Shown one piece after another: positions 5,740 through 7,839 of a DNA stretch of 7,839 nt (position 1 is the first letter of the stretch; every line of letters starts with the position of its first letter). The translations under genes and the position numbers were made by a program. This stretch comes from Hyphomonas sp. Its GTDB lineage: Bacteria > Pseudomonadota > Alphaproteobacteria > Caulobacterales > Hyphomonadaceae. The DNA is taken from NCBI GenBank assembly GCA_024743015.1, contig JANSXJ010000160.1:1-7839 (forward strand), written 5' to 3'. The notes beneath the pieces were generated by a model, which saw nothing but the letters and a program-made list of their open reading frames with translations, searched no databases and was not told the DNA's origin.

Positions 5740-6135
5740 TTATTCATCCGGTATTTCATCCAATAAACTCCGCCCCTTCTGTACCCGCCTTCCGAGCGCT
5801 TCGATGAACCCCTGATACCGTTCCTTTCCCTTTGCTTGGGCAGACGCTTGCGCCTCGTCAGGCAACGGCGGCGTGATGGTGAGCCAGAAGCGGATAAACA
5901 GGGCGAGTGTCTCGGTCGAGATATGAGCGCTGCGTTCGAGCCGCTGCACCTGTCTGGACAACCGATCGAGACGGCGGGCAAAGGCCGCCTCGCGCCGGTC
6001 GGCTCCGTCCGGTGACAGAAAGGACGCTACCGCTGCTTCGACGATTGCCGATCGGGAGAGCCCCTTTTGGACGGCAAGATCGCTGATCTGCTTGAGCATT
6101 TCGGGCGGGAAATAGACGTTCATTCGGTTGCGCAT
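5740..6135 (-). CDS. Ribbon-helix-helix (CopG-like) protein of the tra/trb region
   Basis: A 131-residue DNA-binding protein. Residues 4-40 form an RHH domain: strand RMNVYFP, helix from about 10 to 24, turn KGLSRS, and helix IVEAAVASFL. An Arg-rich, probably coiled-coil stretch follows (46-68, REAAFARRLDRLSRQVQRLE). After that come a hydrophobic segment IRFWLTITPPLP (81-92) and a charged tail. Proteins of this layout are found directly downstream of traG in tra/trb conjugation operons and are annotated as CopG-family regulators. The gene starts six bases after the traG stop, with a modest GAAG upstream, so the two are co-transcribed. Met5 is an alternative start. It probably regulates transfer genes or helps at oriT, but that is inferred. 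Its stop lies exactly where GC drops sharply; whether the C-terminus is native or trimmed cannot be judged here. Confidence 0.85.
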   Translation of the reverse strand: MRNRMNVYFPPEMLKQISDLAVQKGLSRSAIVEAAVASFLSPDGADRREAAFARRLDRLSRQVQRLERSAHISTETLALFIRFWLTITPPLPDEAQASAQAKGKERYQGFIEALGRRVQKGRSLLDEIPDE

Positions 6136-6141
6136 GGGGCT

Positions 6142-7839
6142 TCACATATCCATGTTGTCGTGCGGATCCATGGCGACTTGACGGGCATTGGTTTGTGCTT
6201 GGCGGCGTATGGTTCGGGACCTGCGCGCCGCCTCTCCGGCGTCGTCGTCCAATCCCACGAACTCGTCACGCGCTGTTTCTGGTTCGCGTTTTTTGACGAC
6301 GGTTTCGTGCTCGGCAAGCTCATGTTGGCGTCCCAGACCGCCGCCGCCCTGCCTTCCGTTCGCCATTTCCGGCGAAATGCTCGCAGTGTCTGGCGTCACA
6401 CTCAGACCTAACCACGGACCGTCTTTTTTGTTTCCGGCCGATCCCGGGGGCTCCGGCGGTGCCAGGACACGCTCTGTGAACCGCCTGTCCTCGAAATAGC
6501 GCGCCTTTTGGGCCCGGATCGGCGGCAGACCGGCCACCATGACGATTTCATCGGTGACGGGCAGTTGCATCACCTCGCCCGGCGTCATCAGGGCGCGCGG
6601 CGTCTCAGCACGCGACACCATCAGATGGCCGAGCCAGGGTGCCAGCCGGTGCCCGGCATAGTTCTTCATCGCCTTGAGTTCTGTGGCCATGCCGAGCGCA
6701 TCGGACACGCGTTTGGCCGTGCGTTCATCGTTCGTGGCAAAGCTGACCCTTACATGGCAGTTGTCGAGAATGGCGTTGTTGGGACCGTAGGCCTTTTCGA
6801 TCTGGTTGAGCGATTGGGCGATCAGGAACGCTTTCAGCCCGTAACCGGCCATGAAGGCGAGCGCGCTTTCGAAGAAATCGAGCCTGCCCAGGGCCGGGAA
6901 TTCATCGAGCATCAACAGGACGCGGTGACGGCGCGCTTGGTCGTGCAGATCCTCGGTCAGACGACGCCCGATCTGGTTGAGCACGAGCCGGATCAGAGGC
7001 TTGGTGCGGCTGATATCGGATGGCGGTACGACCAGATACAGCGTCGTTGGTAAGTCAGCGTAGACCAAATCGGCAATGTGCCAGTCACAACGACTGGTCA
7101 CCTGCGCGACCACCGGATCGCGATAGAGGCCGAGAAACGACATGGCTGTCGACAGAACGCCTGACCGCTCATTGTCGGATTTGTTGAGGAGTTCACGGGC
7201 GGCCGAAGCGACGACCGGATGGGACGTATTGCCCAAATGCGGTGTCGTCATCATGGCGGTCAGCGTGTCCTCGATTGACCGTGACGGATCGGACAAAAAG
7301 GCGGCAACGCCAGCGAGCGTTTTGTCTGTTTCGGCATAGAGCACGTGGAGGATCGCACCGACCAGCAGCGAATGGCTGGTCTTGTCCCAATGGTTGCGCC
7401 GTTCGAGCGAACCGTCCGGATCGACTAACACGTCAGCGATGTTTTGAACGTCGCGCACTTCGCTGGCGCCGCGCCGCACTTCCAAAAGCGGATTGTAGGC
7501 GGAGGAGTGTGCATCGGTGGGGTCGAACCGCAAGACCTTGCCGTGACGAGCGCGCCAGCCGGCCGTCAGCTGCCAGTTCTCACCCTTGATGTCGTGCACG
7601 ATGGCCGAGCCGGGCCAGGTCAGAAGCGACGGAATGACCAGCCCCACCCCCTTACCGGAGCGCGTCGGTGCAAAACACAGCACATGTTCCGGACCGTCAT
7701 GGCGAAGATAGGAACGGTCCAGTCTGCCCAGCACCACGCCATCATCCCTCAGCAGGCCCGCTCGTCTGATTTCGGTGACCGTGGCCCAGCGCGCGGAACC
7801 ATAGGTATCGACGTCACTGGCCTCACGCGCGCGCAGGAC
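6142..7839 (-). CDS. traG: Type IV secretion coupling protein TraG/VirD4 (partial at its N-terminus)
   Basis: Inner-membrane ATPase that links the relaxase-DNA complex to the mating-pair channel. The frame is open to the window edge, giving 565 visible residues; the N-terminal transmembrane part, roughly 100 residues, is outside. The visible start shows the conserved TYGSARWAT and the LRHDGPEHVLCF stretch before Walker A, FAPTRSGKG (lysine about residue 63). Walker B is VLLMLDEFPALGRLDFF (Asp-Glu about 312-313), followed by the typical GYGLKAFLIAQSLNQIEKAYG and the FATNDERTAKRVSDALG box. The GTG at 7737 is internal, because these conserved motifs continue upstream of it. The C-terminus has a Gly/charged tail, as in other TraG proteins, and no frameshift is visible. 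The RHH gene follows after six bases; no trb gene follows that. Confidence 0.95.
   Translation of the reverse strand, partial: VLRAREASDVDTYGSARWATVTEIRRAGLLRDDGVVLGRLDRSYLRHDGPEHVLCFAPTRSGKGVGLVIPSLLTWPGSAIVHDIKGENWQLTAGWRARHGKVLRFDPTDAHSSAYNPLLEVRRGASEVRDVQNIADVLVDPDGSLERRNHWDKTSHSLLVGAILHVLYAETDKTLAGVAAFLSDPSRSIEDTLTAMMTTPHLGNTSHPVVASAARELLNKSDNERSGVLSTAMSFLGLYRDPVVAQVTSRCDWHIADLVYADLPTTLYLVVPPSDISRTKPLIRLVLNQIGRRLTEDLHDQARRHRVLLMLDEFPALGRLDFFESALAFMAGYGLKAFLIAQSLNQIEKAYGPNNAILDNCHVRVSFATNDERTAKRVSDALGMATELKAMKNYAGHRLAPWLGHLMVSRAETPRALMTPGEVMQLPVTDEIVMVAGLPPIRAQKARYFEDRRFTERVLAPPEPPGSAGNKKDGPWLGLSVTPDTASISPEMANGRQGGGGLGRQHELAEHETVVKKREPETARDEFVGLDDDAGEAARRSRTIRRQAQTNARQVAMDPHDNMDM

Noticed and set aside
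5724..5981. 85-codon minus-strand frame at the end of the RHH gene
   Set aside because: It overlaps the RHH gene in another frame; the RHH reading frame has the conserved domain and the proper spacing from traG.
6508..7053. 181-codon open frame on the plus strand
   Set aside because: It is antisense to the conserved TraG ATPase core and has no recognisable motif; the minus-strand frame carries both Walker motifs.
6142..7737. GTG at 7737 as the start of TraG
   Set aside because: The same frame stays open to the window edge and encodes the conserved TYGSARWAT segment upstream, so the gene is cut by the window and does not start there.
1..7839. CRISPR array, tRNA/rRNA genes, insertion-sequence transposase or integrase
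   Set aside because: No regularly spaced repeats, no cloverleaf-like sequence and no transposase or integrase motifs were seen on either strand.

Overview
The window looks alphaproteobacterial, probably Rhizobiales-like. It is GC-rich, with a binding-protein-dependent sugar/glycerol-phosphate-type ABC importer. The importer's binding protein is periplasmic and carries a Tat signal. The other side of the window holds a TraG/VirD4 coupling protein and a ribbon-helix-helix (RHH) protein of the tra/trb conjugation type found on proteobacterial plasmids and integrative conjugative elements. Identification rests on protein motifs only; no species can be named.

Left part (1-5577, plus strand): a tightly packed operon. 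It holds the C-terminal end of a MalK/UgpC-type ATPase, two permeases and an alanine-racemase-fold PLP protein, all joined by ATGA stop/start overlaps. After a 73-base gap with a stem-loop and a strong Shine-Dalgarno comes a UgpB-like binding protein with a twin-arginine signal. A clear rho-independent terminator follows, and then a calcineurin-like phosphodiesterase of the CpdA/GpdQ type. I read this as an uptake and processing module: binding protein, two membrane subunits and ATPase bring in a small polar solute, possibly a glycerophosphodiester-like compound. Two cytoplasmic enzymes, a metal phosphodiesterase and a PLP enzyme, may then act on it.

The most interesting protein is the racemase-like one. 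It keeps the PLP lysine motif. By my ungapped hand alignment, both the arginine that contacts the pyridine nitrogen and the catalytic tyrosine of alanine racemase are alanine. It is therefore unlikely to be an ordinary alanine racemase.

Middle (5578-5739): a 162-base spacer of very low GC (37 of 160 bases by hand count over 5581-5740) between convergent genes, filled with dyad symmetries. It includes a perfect 8-base inverted repeat.

Right part (5740-7839, minus strand): an RHH protein directly downstream of a 5'-truncated TraG coupling protein. In related tra/trb elements the next gene is normally trbB, but here the conjugation operon stops and the AT-rich spacer begins. The spacer may mark the boundary between conjugation backbone and metabolic cargo.
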